This document shows positions 28,216-37,885 of a DNA stretch of 64,000 nt, in pieces. The notes under the pieces were generated by a model. That model had not been told where the DNA came from. It searched no databases and saw only the letters and a program-made list of their open reading frames with translations. Source of the stretch: Tranzscheliella williamsii (taxonomy: Eukaryota; Basidiomycota; Ustilaginomycetes; Ustilaginales; Ustilaginaceae); NCBI GenBank assembly GCA_023212725.1, contig JALBYF010000001.1, positions 558,001-622,000 of the forward strand, given 5' to 3'. The translations under genes were made by a program, and so were the position numbers. The stretch's first letter is position 1. Every line of letters starts with the position of its first letter.

Positions 28216-30741
28216 ATGACCACCGCTATCTTGGAATCCAGCTCTGGGCGTCCGTACTCGCGGTCCCATAGCCATGATACCCCCGTTGAGACAAGAAAGG
28301 AGCCACTCACCGCAGCGAGTCTGCGTGGACATGGCGAACCGCAGAAAGAGCCACGACGGCCTTGGCACGGTGCGTTTGCAACGTCCGACTCCATGTCTAC
28401 AACTTTGCCACCCGAGGATGGTGCTCGGTCAGTGCTCGGCTCCCCGGGGCGGGCTGATCATCCGAGTCTACAATACAGCCGCCCACATATCCCCCCTGGG
28501 CTCCCGACGTCGTATCAGCACCACCGGCCTCATGGTGTTGGATCATTCAGTCAAGGCAGCCAAATCCCTCCTTGGCCAAACAGCATGAACTTTGATGCCG
28601 TCCCGTCAACCAGCGCAACGCCTATCGCGGCCAGGGTGAGCTATACGCTTTCCTATGGCAATAGTACATTCTCCATGTCTCGCACCGGTTATTCGACCCA
28701 GGACTATCAGCCACCGTTCGGCGGAAGGACCCGGTCGGTTACGACGGGCAGTGCCACATCTCACCTCACTGGGATGGCCAGTAGCAGGCAAAGTCCGGCA
28801 ACATCCATAGATCACAGTGGCTCTGCTTCCATCGGCAGGTTTGGGCGAGATTTGGGTCACTATCGCTCGGGGCAGACCTCCCTGACTAGCCTCAGTCTTT
28901 GCCCGACGCGCACAGACGAAAGTGGCCACGGACCATCACCGACGCAGTATCACTTGAAGCCTTCTGACACGACCGAAGGACTAGGCCTCATCCGCGCACC
29001 TAATCTCTCGCCCATCGCCTCCACCAGCCAGGTCGGGCGCTCGAGCAAGAGCTCTGACCCTGTTTCGTCACCAGACAGGCAGGTCTTCGCGCAGCGCAAC
29101 GGCGCCAACGACGACCCCACGTCTCTTCCGAGAGGTGTATTTTTCACCGGAATAGAAGAAACTGGGTATCTCGAGCCTGCCAACGGTTGCGAGACCATCT
29201 TTCTGCCCCGCCCGAGGATTCGCTCCGTGAGCATGAGTGACATCTCGTCGGCGAGACGCTTACACACCGCCCCAGAACGCTTCTGGCAGACCAGACCATC
29301 CCTTACGCCGGTGCAGCACAGCCAGGTTCCACCTCGTCGACCGGCCGCTCGAAGTTTGCAATTCGGAGGCGAACCGTCACAACCGCCGCAAGACAGCTAC
29401 ACGGCGGCAACAGATGACCGCCACACTTCCCCGCGTCCGACAGCTCGCCTCGATGGCGTGACAGCCGATCGGGTGGGTCTCAGAAACGTCACGGATGCAG
29501 CACAAGATTCGAAAGAGCCCTCCTCTTCCGCGCCTCGCACCGTGTCAAGGTTGTTCCTCTCGCGTTCGATAGAGCGTCTGCGAAAGCCAGCTCTGTGCGT
29601 CACCGCACCGTTCGACGATTCGCTGGAATTTCCCTTACAGGAGGACGAGGGAAGCGACGAACCTGGCGTGCTCGAAGTATTACGCGAGGGTCAACGGCTT
29701 GAGCAGGAGAGACAGGCATGGCGGCGGCAACACCATCATAGCTTTGGCGCTGGATCGTCGCTGTCTCGCGGGCTGCCCCTGCGCTTCCCCAAAGAGCCCG
29801 TACAGCATGGCCGACCGAAGTCACGTCAGGATCTCGGAAAAGCACCTGTGGATAGTCAACTCCACCGTCCGAGAACAGTATCCAGTCCCGGCCCATTTAC
29901 CATTTCGGCACAGACCTCTTCCTTTGCGGCACCACCACGGCAACCCCGCGCTGATGACGGCCCAGACGCGAGTTGCCATCAGACTGGCAGCGATACGTCT
30001 GCGAAGGATTCGGGTGCCCGCTTGTCGCTTCCTGTTCCTCCCCGAAAGCGCAGGAGCCGATTAAACTCGGATGTATCGGCTTCGGCGTCCGCAGCCGCCG
30101 ACGCTAGTTCTGCATCGGCGCCTGGACCGTCGTCCGCACCGAGTCCGATGGACGTCCGGTCGCCCCTACCGTTCCAGACGCCCAATTTTGTCGCTCTGGA
30201 GGACAAGGACGGCCTGTACCGCTTTGCCGCGGCCCTGCACCGCAGTAGGGAGGATGTCCACTCGCACCAGGAGTCGCTACGTTCCAAAGGGATACAGTCG
30301 AGCTTCGAGGTACCCTACATTGTGCAGGACGGCTCCACCAGCACGCTGTCCGTCGGCCGGTTTCCGCTGCCGGCCAGGAGAGTAGGGAGCCATCCGAGCC
30401 TGAGCATGTCGCAGGACGCCGAGAGCAGCTCTGTCGACCTGGCGCGTTCCGAAGCGACCGCGGCAGCGCAACGGAGCCCCACGGCCCACTCACCCACGGT
30501 CCACTCACCCACGGCCCAATCACCCACGGCCGGCTCACCCACGGCCGGCTCACCTACGGCCGGCTCAGTGCGCAGCAGTGTCGCGCCAGTCGACCAGATA
30601 TCCCACCCGCGCCAGAGCTCGCAAAGTTCGTGGAAAGGCGAGGAACGATCGTCGAGCGACTCGCAAGGCGCCACAGAGGTCTGGGACGCCAACTCTGTCA
30701 ATGTCGAACGGCTCTTCTTCCGTCCGCCTCCGTCCCTCTAG
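28216..30741 (+). CDS. Ser/Pro-rich disordered protein of unknown function
   Basis: An 841-residue protein that I do not recognise. It is rich in Ser, Pro, Arg and Gly throughout, with many SP and RSxS sites of the kind phosphorylated by proline-directed and basophilic kinases. A more ordered block near 700-760 contains PNFVALEDKDGLYRFAAALH and FEVPYIVQDG. Close to the C-terminus (coding 30475-30565) a 15-base tandem repeat gives SPTAH, SPTVH, SPTAQ and three SPTAG units. The first convincing start is the ATG at 28216; the frame continues upstream but through leader-like sequence. It may be a signalling or cell-polarity scaffold, which is only a guess from composition. Confidence 0.72.
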   Translation: MTTAILESSSGRPYSRSHSHDTPVETRKEPLTAASLRGHGEPQKEPRRPWHGAFATSDSMSTTLPPEDGARSVLGSPGRADHPSLQYSRPHIPPGLPTSYQHHRPHGVGSFSQGSQIPPWPNSMNFDAVPSTSATPIAARVSYTLSYGNSTFSMSRTGYSTQDYQPPFGGRTRSVTTGSATSHLTGMASSRQSPATSIDHSGSASIGRFGRDLGHYRSGQTSLTSLSLCPTRTDESGHGPSPTQYHLKPSDTTEGLGLIRAPNLSPIASTSQVGRSSKSSDPVSSPDRQVFAQRNGANDDPTSLPRGVFFTGIEETGYLEPANGCETIFLPRPRIRSVSMSDISSARRLHTAPERFWQTRPSLTPVQHSQVPPRRPAARSLQFGGEPSQPPQDSYTAATDDRHTSPRPTARLDGVTADRVGLRNVTDAAQDSKEPSSSAPRTVSRLFLSRSIERLRKPALCVTAPFDDSLEFPLQEDEGSDEPGVLEVLREGQRLEQERQAWRRQHHHSFGAGSSLSRGLPLRFPKEPVQHGRPKSRQDLGKAPVDSQLHRPRTVSSPGPFTISAQTSSFAAPPRQPRADDGPDASCHQTGSDTSAKDSGARLSLPVPPRKRRSRLNSDVSASASAAADASSASAPGPSSAPSPMDVRSPLPFQTPNFVALEDKDGLYRFAAALHRSREDVHSHQESLRSKGIQSSFEVPYIVQDGSTSTLSVGRFPLPARRVGSHPSLSMSQDAESSSVDLARSEATAAAQRSPTAHSPTVHSPTAQSPTAGSPTAGSPTAGSVRSSVAPVDQISHPRQSSQSSWKGEERSSSDSQGATEVWDANSVNVERLFFRPPPSL
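30475..30565 (+). repeat. In-frame 15-base tandem repeat (SPTAx units)
   Basis: Six units of AGCCCCACGGCCCAC type, each coding for Ser-Pro-Thr-(Ala/Val)-(His/Gln/Gly). The last three are almost identical, which points to recent unit gain. The unit is a whole number of codons. Confidence 0.8.
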
Positions 30742-31233
30742 CCGCGCAAACCGCACACATGATCCATCAAGCATCGCTTCTTAGCATACACCGTCTCTAC
30801 CGTCAACGTCACCCATAGCGAGGAATTGAGAGAGCTTTACAATTGTCATTCCCGGCCGATACGTATTCAGCTTGTTTCCTTGTGGACGCGACGGCATGTT
30901 AGGTTGCAGGATGCTGATAAGGTTGGGTGTTTGTAGCGTGAGAAGCACAGGGTGCGCTTCAGTTTGGGCGGAAGAAAGCTTGCCTGTTGAAAGCCGGCAC
31001 GGTTCAAGGCGGATAACGGCACGCTTCGACCGAGCGTTGACTTCCCACCACGAACTGTCTCCGTCGCAGTGAATCATCGCAGAAGAGTTGCTATCGCCAG
31101 CGGGTCTGCGCCTTGGACTCACGCAAGCCATCACGCTCGGCCTTGTACGCCGTGCTATCGAAGAGAGAGCAGTGGACGTACGTGGCGGGCGTGCTGCGCG
31201 CAAGAGTTGCTACTGGGCTAGCTGCTGGTGGTC
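30742..31233. other. Intergenic region before PEX11
   Basis: About 490 bases. A 140-codon antisense frame (30781-31203) has no domain and is not called. No other structure is seen. Confidence 0.4.
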
Positions 31234-32136
31234 ATGTCGAAGGCGGTGGGCAGGACGACTGGGCGGACGCCGAATACGACGGATCGGCTGCTGGGGTGTT
31301 TTCGCCATGTGGAGCCGAGCGAGCGGCTGGACCATGCGGTGCGGTATTTGTCGACGTGGAGCGGGACGGATAAGTGCCTGATGGTGACGCAGTACGGGGG
31401 CAAGTTGGTGGTGGTGCTGCTGCAGCTGCAGCATGCGCTGCGCGTGCGGCTGCTGGGGAGCAAGGCGGCGCGGCCGTCCGGCGCGGCAGAGCGCATCGCC
31501 AGGCTGGGCGCGCTGATCAGCGACGCGCGCTGCCTGTACCGCATCTGGGGCATCCTGCCCATCATCAAGTGGATGATCGGCCTCGAGCGCGCACCGCCCC
31601 CGACGCGCCTGCTGCACAACATCGAGCGCGTCCAGGGCTGGGCCATGCTCGCCTACTGCCCCATGGAGGCCGTCGCCTACCTCGGCAGCCACCACATCCT
31701 CCCCGTCACCGACGCGATACAGAACCGCTTCTGGCTCTGGGGCTCCCGCTTCTGGGCCCTCTACGTCGGCCTTCAGCTCCTCCACCTCGTCGAGGACAAC
31801 AGGCTCCTCCGCCTCCGCGCTCGCGCCCTAGAACGCTCTCGCGGTCACCCCTCCCCCGCCTCCAGTCCCCCCACCGCTCCCGCCAGCGAAAAGCCCTCCG
31901 ACCAGGAACAGGCCATCACCCGCAAAATGTGGGACGAACTCGACCTCCGCAAGGCTGCCATCCTCAACGAGCTCTGGGTCAACCTCGGCTACCTCCCCCT
32001 CACCCTGCACTGGTCCACCACCACCGGCCTCTTTGGTGACGGCTGGGTCGGCCTCTTTGGCACCATCGCCGGCGTCGCCGGCCTCCGCTCCGGTTGGAAG
32101 AACTCCGCTGCTCCCCCACAGCCCGCCGCAGCCTAG
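31234..32136 (+). CDS. PEX11: Peroxisomal membrane protein PEX11 family
   Basis: A 300-residue Pex11-family protein, which shapes and elongates the peroxisomal membrane before fission and affects peroxisome number. The N-terminal amphipathic helix region shows the family pattern DRLLGCF..ERLDHAVRYLSTWSGTDKCLMVTQYGGKL (residues about 17-60, quoted in parts). Further family blocks follow: RIARLGALISDARCLYRIWG near 90-110, a membrane-associated segment near 150-180, and a C-terminal hydrophobic stretch LFGTIAGVAGLRSGWK. It is longer than yeast Pex11 (236 residues) because of a Ser/Pro-rich loop at about 205-225; fungal Pex11C proteins are of this size. The ATG at 31234 is used because the frame two codons earlier opens on GTG. 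It converges with the SAP30BP gene. Confidence 0.88.
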   Translation: MSKAVGRTTGRTPNTTDRLLGCFRHVEPSERLDHAVRYLSTWSGTDKCLMVTQYGGKLVVVLLQLQHALRVRLLGSKAARPSGAAERIARLGALISDARCLYRIWGILPIIKWMIGLERAPPPTRLLHNIERVQGWAMLAYCPMEAVAYLGSHHILPVTDAIQNRFWLWGSRFWALYVGLQLLHLVEDNRLLRLRARALERSRGHPSPASSPPTAPASEKPSDQEQAITRKMWDELDLRKAAILNELWVNLGYLPLTLHWSTTTGLFGDGWVGLFGTIAGVAGLRSGWKNSAAPPQPAAA

Positions 32137-32381
32137 CACTTCCATCCCCACTACTGGCTTGCACGGATCCCATGCGCATCCATCGCCCTGCTCATCGTGT
32201 GCGCTGACATCTCCACCTCGTGCAACGTCCCAGCCTCCACTCTGCGCAGCAGCGGCCGTGAAAATGTCTTGTGCAGGGGTATGGCCGGTGTGGGCTTGTG
32301 CAAATACATGGGGCGTTTGGTGGCGAAGCAGGTGGCGCTGGCTGTGCTCTGTGGATCCACAGTCGTGCAGCGGGGGGGTGC

Positions 32382-33100
32382 TCATCGCCTGGGTTTCTTT
32401 TTGGTGGGTGGCGGGGGCTGTGCGGGGGGGACGAAGGCGATCGAGGCGCGGTTGCGCTTGAGGGAGCGCTGGTGGGCGGTGTGGTCGCGTTCCTGGCGGC
32501 GGGTGGTGCGGACAGGGTCGCCTTTGCGGAGGGAGGGGGGGTGGTGCGGGTTCCAGGCGCGGGGCGAGGGGGGTGGGACGAGGTCTGGGAAGTTGGAGCG
32601 GCGCTCGGCGACGTGCACGAACGCGACCAGGCGGGCGTAGATGTGCGGGTTGTGGAACGCGCGGTTGGACAGGAGCGCCTCGTTGAAGTGCACCCCCTCT
32701 GCCTTGAGCGCGTGGAAGCGCGCCAGCTTGGTCTCCAGCGCCCGCCCCCACCCGCACCCCGCCCCCAGCGCTCCCGCTCCCCACAGCCCACCCGGCGGCA
32801 GCAGCAGCGCCTCCAGCCCCGTCCCCTCGCCCCTTCCCTCCACGCCCTGCTCCGTGAAGCCAGCACCACCCCGCTCCCAACACCCTACCCCCGCCGAGCC
32901 GGCCCCGCTGCCCGCCACCGACGTGCCCTCGCCCCTGTCGTCCACGCTCGGCGCCGGCGGAGGACTGGCAGTGCGCCGTCCACCGTCCGGCTCCGACCCA
33001 TCACTGCCGTACGACGCCAGCCCTGTCGGTCATACCAGAAAGCGCATCAGCGTCGTGTCGTCATACTCTTCTACTGTTCGGTCCGCGGCTTACCATTCAT
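32382..33100 (-). CDS. SAP30BP: SAP30BP/HCNGP-family splicing-associated protein, two exons
   Basis: Reconstructed as complement(join(32382..33022, 33094..33100)), 215 residues. The visible long frame opens on a GTG and so lacks a real start. A 7-nt first exon (ATGAATG) followed by a 71-nt intron (GTAAGC to GACAG) restores the N-terminus MNGLASYGSDGS, which matches the L-x-x-Y-G-S-D start of HCNGP proteins. The family core is NRAFHNPHIYARLVAFV near residue 115, followed by NFPDL and RAWNP. Human SAP30BP helps RNPS1-linked and short-intron splicing and is nuclear. The C-terminus is basic and Pro/Lys-rich. It is divergent from bL35m, 308 bases apart. The core match is strong; the tiny first exon is predicted. 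Confidence 0.82.
33023..33093 (-). other. Predicted 71-nt intron after a 7-nt coding exon
   Basis: Donor GTAAGC directly after ATGAATG on the minus strand, acceptor GACAG at 33023. Joining gives ATG AAT GGG CTG GCG TCG TAC and continues in frame into the SAP30BP core. Confidence 0.7.
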
Positions 33101-33408
33101 GTTGGATTGCTACCTGAACAAACGACGCATAGTCGAGGAGGCTACCACAAAGTGAGGTGTCAAGGTTGCAGCCTCGGGTCCCGGGACTCACACTCACACT
33201 CGCAACTGCAAGAACTCAACCTGTTAGATCAGGGACCGGGCTGGTTCCAAGACACAGTCACGTGCCGCTGTCACTCAGGCGAAGAAAGTAGTTGTGCGGT
33301 GTCGGGTGGGTCCTCCTCAAGGCCTGCTTGGGCGTGGGTGCTTGCTCTGCGCGCCATCTCTCACTTCACCGAGCTCGGCATCGGCACAAGGGTGTGGAAC
33401 GGCAAAGC
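33101..33408. other. Divergent promoter between SAP30BP and bL35m
   Basis: 308 bases shared as the upstream region of two genes read in opposite directions. A CTCACACTCACACTCG repeat lies near 33188-33203. No gene is seen. Confidence 0.4.
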
Positions 33409-33771
33409 ATGAACACGATTGCAGTACTGACGCGGACGGTATTGGGGGGGTTGCGCGGGGGGGGAATGGTGGGGGTGCGGGCGTTGGCGACGACGGCGGC
33501 GGCACGCGCGAGCCCGCGGACGAAACACCTGGCGCAGCACGGCAGCGGCGGCAAGCCCAAGTCGCACTCGGGCACCAAGAAGCGCTGGACCCCGCTCGGC
33601 TCCGGCAGCCAGAAGGCCTACCAGCTCGTCTTCAAGCGCGGCCTCGCCGGCAAACAGCATCTCAACTCCGGCATGCCCCGCGCCCGCCTCAACAACCTCG
33701 CCGGCACCACCCTCAGCCCCCGCGGCAGAGTCAACAGAACCCTCCGCCGCCTCCTCGGCCCCAGCCTCTAG
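33409..33771 (+). CDS. MRPL35: Mitochondrial large-subunit ribosomal protein bL35m
   Basis: A 120-residue protein. The first 35 or so residues are Arg/Ala/Thr-rich and lack acidic residues (MNTIAVLTRTVLGGLRGG), as expected for a mitochondrial presequence. The mature part is the small basic bL35 protein of the large ribosomal subunit: KPKSHSGTKKRW, then FKRGLAGKQHLNSGMPRARLN and a basic end. The ATG at 33409 was chosen because it begins the presequence; the frame extends upstream without support. Its promoter is shared with SAP30BP. Confidence 0.92.
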   Translation: MNTIAVLTRTVLGGLRGGGMVGVRALATTAAARASPRTKHLAQHGSGGKPKSHSGTKKRWTPLGSGSQKAYQLVFKRGLAGKQHLNSGMPRARLNNLAGTTLSPRGRVNRTLRRLLGPSL

Positions 33772-34168
33772 CTTCCCCTCCTTTCATCCTTCCCACCTTC
33801 CCCGCCATCGTCCCCAGTCCGCCGCCGTGCTTTCAATAGGCCGCTCAAGACCCTTGCATACAACCTAAACCCCACGTAGCAGGCCATTGTACTGTACTTT
33901 ACACCAACTTCAAGAAAGCTTCTCGGACACCAGCCTTGAAGAAGCCCGCAAGCTGCACCCCTGCTGACCAAACACCCCTCCTCCATAGATCACCAGTATG
34001 CCAACGTCCGGATACCTTCCGTCTGGATCTGCGCTGCTCTGCACCGCACACAATACAAACAAATGTCACAGACGGATCCAGTGCTGCTTACGCCGATGGG
34101 AACGGTGTGTCGCCCTCAAGTCAACTTTTTCATTCTGCATAGGGGAGGGGAAAACGGCAAAGGCTGGC
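33772..34168. other. Intergenic region between convergent genes
   Basis: About 400 bases that should contain the 3' ends of bL35m and the DENND6-type gene. No gene or notable repeat is seen. Confidence 0.4.
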
Positions 34169-37100
34169 TCAGGCGGGGCGGCGTAGCGACGTGCGCAGGT
34201 CGTCTGGCAGCGTCTGGCAGAGCTTGTCGAGCTGCAGCATCAGCTTCTGCTTCTGGTCTAGCAGCCGCTTCTCCGTTGTGGGCTGCAGGAGGGACGACGT
34301 GGGCGTATTTCTGCCCGAAGTGCTGCCCGCCGCAGACTGGGTTGAACGTGCACCTTCTTTCGTGGTCGCCTTGGTGCCAGCGGCATTTGGCCTGTCCGTT
34401 CTCCACCGGCTGCCCGGCCCGGGCTCGGTCGGACTTGTCAGCTGCACATCCACGAGCCGGATCTCCTCGACCAGTCTCGAGTACAGGTCGATGGTCTCGA
34501 TCTCGCCCCTTGTATGTCCGAAAGCCGTCACATCTCCTTGCAACAACGTGGCAATGTATCTTCGGCGCTGTTCCTCTTCTGCTGCGGCAACGCGCGAGTG
34601 GAGCCACAGTGAGAAGTTGGGGCACTTGAGAAAGTCCACATACAGGCTCTGGCGGACCGTGGCCCCGGTGGGCAGCGAGCGAGACCGCATGGCAAGCGGC
34701 GTACCATGCGTTTTCAGAGAGGCTAGGAAGTCGACAGTGTTGAACGGGCGTATCTTCGGAACCTCTGAGGGCGAAGCCAGGTCGAAAGTGGCCGGTACCA
34801 AGGAGGCTACGTACCGGTTCAGCGGTGACAGGAAGCGCTCCGTTAGGTCGGCAAAATAGCGTCGCATCGTGACGTTTGCCGCCTGCGTCACCGAGGCGTC
34901 TGCGCTAAGCCCCTCCTTGTCGCCCTTGGCTACGGCAGACACCAGCTCTTGCAGCTTCTTCAGCAATTGGCGATCTTTACTGATCCGTCGTTTCCGCTTG
35001 GAGGTGAACCCCGCTGTGTGGTCGGGCCCACCGCCTCCGGCGCCATGCCCGCCGCCAATGCCCCCACCCATCGGCCCGGACGAGGGCCCCACTTTCTTTC
35101 CGCCCGCAGTACCCGAGCCGTGTTTGATAGTGAGAAGCTTTACGGCAGGCTTGCCTACTCTCAAGACATTGGACCAGTGTCCGCACGTGGTCGCGAAGAA
35201 AGGATTGGTGGCGGCGATGAGCGTACCGGCTTGAGGCTTGTTCTTGGTAACCAGCGTGCGGAAGTCGTAATCGTGGATATGGAAATAGGGCCTAAAGTCA
35301 CCTGCAAACGGGATGGGCCGGATCAGGTCAAGCATATGCCACACGGCTTCACTGGCTACCTTGGGGTCCGGCGCGATCACCAGCATGGGTTCAGCCAAGA
35401 GAACGCACTCCCACAGCAGCCAGAGATCGGAGAGGGTTTCCTTGAAGGTGTCGAAAAGCGAGGTAAGGGGTATCGAGGCAAGCAAGGGTCCTTCGGGACC
35501 GATTAGAGGTTCAGGCAGCTCCCTGTTACCATTGGATGCTTGACGGTTCCTCGAACGGAGCGTCATGGTCGCGGCTGACCGGAAGGTAGACGACGCAGGG
35601 AAGCCGTTGTTGAGCGCGGTCAGTACTTGCGTATTGGGCGAGTTCTGAGGCTGCTGCCCAAAGGGTATAGCGACGGTCACGATGGAGCCAAGCAGAGGGA
35701 GAGTGAGGATGGTACCTGGCTGGGGAGGTGGCCAGCTAACGACATCATTAGCAAACGCCTCGAACATGGACATTCCATGTTCAAAGTAAAGCGGGCCGAG
35801 CCTCGACACGAGTTCGCTGAAGAGACCCACGTAGGGAAGATGTGACAATATCACAACTGATTTTTGGAAGTACCCTCGGCGATTAGTGGGATCCCTTTTC
35901 TGGCGGAAGAAGACGTAACCATAGATATAGCTACTACTGGTGCTGTTGCTACCTTTGCGGGTGCCGAGGAGGTCAGTAGAGCGAGCGCTAGTAGTTGTGC
36001 TGGCATCTGCTGAGGAGCTGGACGGCCCCGTCTTCGAGGAGTGAACCGAATTTGCGATGTCACCTTCGTCCTCGGCCGATGCGGTTGAGCTCATCGAGTG
36101 GTTGCTGCTGTATCGATCGTGCGATTGATGACGTGACATGCTGGAGGAATTGGAGGCAAACAGCTTCTGGCTAAGACGCTCGTGGAACGAACCATGACCT
36201 TGCGAAGAGCCTTGCAGGTTCATGTCAGATGCTTGGCGCGACAGCCCATGCGACGAAGCCGTCGAAGACGCCGAGGAATCCCTAAACCCAGATGTGCTCG
36301 GTGATACGGGCGAAGTGGGCACCGACAAAACAGCAGATGCCGGCTTCTGGCCACTCTTTTGGGCCGCAGCCGCATTGGCTGATTTCTGAAGGGCGGTCTT
36401 ATTCATGGAAGGCCGGGGCGTCTCTTCATCCAACTTTGTAGCTTTCACGGAGTCTGCCAGACTTTTGATAGTCGGCGGCTCGGAGCCCGACGAGTCGAGG
36501 GGAACCTCTCGTACTCGCCATGAGAAGACAGAGAAGCCATCATCAAAGATGGATGTGTCCGGAAATGACGAGAAAGCGATATTATCACGCTCCTCCCGAC
36601 TGATGCCAAGCGGGGGGTAGAGGAACTCTAGATCGGGACCAAGCTCCAGGTCAAAGTTGACGCATCCCACCGACAGGACCCAGCGCTGCATAGCTTCTCG
36701 GTCAAGCTCGAAGGTACCGCCGGAGGTAGGCAACGTTGTTGCTGGCGTAACAGCTGGATCTCTACCTGTAGCTGTTGTTCCACCTGAAGTTGAAGTTGCC
36801 CCTGGAGCCGTTAGCGCAGACAGAAGTCTGCTAATTCTAGGCGAGGCGGTGGTGCTAGGAGCCGGTGTGGCCGTTGGCGAGCTAAGCTTAGATCCAAAAG
36901 CTGCAGGTAGGCCGGAATTCGGAGAAAGATGAAGAGAGGTTCTACGCCCTGGGACGGCATGTTGCTGGCGAGAGCTTGATGAGGAGGCTCGAGGAGAGTC
37001 AGGCTCGAGATCGAGGAAGCTTTTCATGGAAGGTGAAGCGCGTCCTCCTGCGGCGAAAGCTCCTGGCAACGCATCTTCGCCCAGGTCGCCGTGCCCCTGC

Positions 37101-37885
37101 GCACTCCCAGAAGAGCGTCTGGATGGGTCGCGGAAAGAGGCGGACCTGGGCGGAGCCCGTGGGCCTCCCTCACCTACAGGGAGTCTGTTCGAGACCGAGG
37201 GCAGAAGCGCGCGACGACTGGTCCCCGACCTGGCGCTTCTACGTCGGCGAGCCGTGTCTGCGTACGTGGCGGGCAGAGTGGAAGAAGTAGTGTCGGCTTC
37301 GAGCTCCTGTTCCAAGCTCAGTGACTGTTTATCCGAAGTCGAGGCTGAAGACTCGGACGCGACCATAGAGCCTGGTATGACGGTGGAAGTAGACGCCATG
37401 CTATGATGGGAGACAGAAGTAGGAGGAGCAGATGGTCTAAAGGATGGAGTGGGGGGGAAGTCATCAGATATGGTAGTGAGGGATTCTGCGGCGGTACTGT
37501 AACTGGACCCAGGAGACGGGATGCCTTTGTTGTGTCCAAGTGTTGCTTGCGTTAACATGTCTTGGTGGTCTGTTGACATTGCGGGCGCAGAACGACCAAG
37601 GAAGCCAACGGAAGGATCTGCGGTATTCAACGTAGCCGCGGTCCCGGGGGTCGGCAGAGGACCCGAGCAGGGGAAAGAACTGGAAGAGGGATAGGTGGGT
37701 ATATTGGAAGGATCAGAGGTAGGGGATGGCGGTGTCCGGTTGATGTTGCTGTTGGGATCGTCTGTAGCATCGAAAGAGATCGACGGTGAGCGTGCGCCGA
37801 TCCCCAAGAGGCCCAGATCGCCGTCGCCGACCAGCGAGGTGCGCTGGCGACCTGACGGCAGGAGCTGCGAGGTAGAAGGAGCCAT
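34169..37885 (-). CDS. DENN-domain Rab GEF, DENND6/FAM116 family
   Basis: A 1238-residue protein whose C-terminal two thirds match the DENND6 family; the animal members activate Rab14 on endosomes. The uDENN start is WVLSVGCVNFDLELGPDLEFLYPP (residues about 407-430, quoted in part) with SFPDTS just after. The central DENN contains YIYGYVFFRQKRD, RGYFQKSVVILSHLPYVGLF and FEAFANDVVSWPPP. Long Ser-rich insertions interrupt the first module, and the first 400 residues are disordered. Animal DENND6 is about 600 residues, so this protein is twice as long, almost all from low-complexity sequence. The ATG at 37885 (MAPSTSQLL) is preferred; an in-frame extension to 38068 has a less typical composition. 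The Rab partner in fungi cannot be told. Confidence 0.88.
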   Translation of the reverse strand: MAPSTSQLLPSGRQRTSLVGDGDLGLLGIGARSPSISFDATDDPNSNINRTPPSPTSDPSNIPTYPSSSSFPCSGPLPTPGTAATLNTADPSVGFLGRSAPAMSTDHQDMLTQATLGHNKGIPSPGSSYSTAAESLTTISDDFPPTPSFRPSAPPTSVSHHSMASTSTVIPGSMVASESSASTSDKQSLSLEQELEADTTSSTLPATYADTARRRRSARSGTSRRALLPSVSNRLPVGEGGPRAPPRSASFRDPSRRSSGSAQGHGDLGEDALPGAFAAGGRASPSMKSFLDLEPDSPRASSSSSRQQHAVPGRRTSLHLSPNSGLPAAFGSKLSSPTATPAPSTTASPRISRLLSALTAPGATSTSGGTTATGRDPAVTPATTLPTSGGTFELDREAMQRWVLSVGCVNFDLELGPDLEFLYPPLGISREERDNIAFSSFPDTSIFDDGFSVFSWRVREVPLDSSGSEPPTIKSLADSVKATKLDEETPRPSMNKTALQKSANAAAAQKSGQKPASAVLSVPTSPVSPSTSGFRDSSASSTASSHGLSRQASDMNLQGSSQGHGSFHERLSQKLFASNSSSMSRHQSHDRYSSNHSMSSTASAEDEGDIANSVHSSKTGPSSSSADASTTTSARSTDLLGTRKGSNSTSSSYIYGYVFFRQKRDPTNRRGYFQKSVVILSHLPYVGLFSELVSRLGPLYFEHGMSMFEAFANDVVSWPPPQPGTILTLPLLGSIVTVAIPFGQQPQNSPNTQVLTALNNGFPASSTFRSAATMTLRSRNRQASNGNRELPEPLIGPEGPLLASIPLTSLFDTFKETLSDLWLLWECVLLAEPMLVIAPDPKVASEAVWHMLDLIRPIPFAGDFRPYFHIHDYDFRTLVTKNKPQAGTLIAATNPFFATTCGHWSNVLRVGKPAVKLLTIKHGSGTAGGKKVGPSSGPMGGGIGGGHGAGGGGPDHTAGFTSKRKRRISKDRQLLKKLQELVSAVAKGDKEGLSADASVTQAANVTMRRYFADLTERFLSPLNRYVASLVPATFDLASPSEVPKIRPFNTVDFLASLKTHGTPLAMRSRSLPTGATVRQSLYVDFLKCPNFSLWLHSRVAAAEEEQRRRYIATLLQGDVTAFGHTRGEIETIDLYSRLVEEIRLVDVQLTSPTEPGPGSRWRTDRPNAAGTKATTKEGARSTQSAAGSTSGRNTPTSSLLQPTTEKRLLDQKQKLMLQLDKLCQTLPDDLRTSLRRPA

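Noticed and set aside
31828..32883. 351-codon minus-strand frame over PEX11 and SAP30BP
   Set aside because: A shadow in another frame of both genes; Gly/Ala/Pro-rich with no domain, while PEX11 and the SAP30BP core are clear.
32271..33155. 294-codon plus-strand frame opposite SAP30BP
   Set aside because: Low-complexity Gly/Arg/Pro sequence antisense to a recognisable protein.
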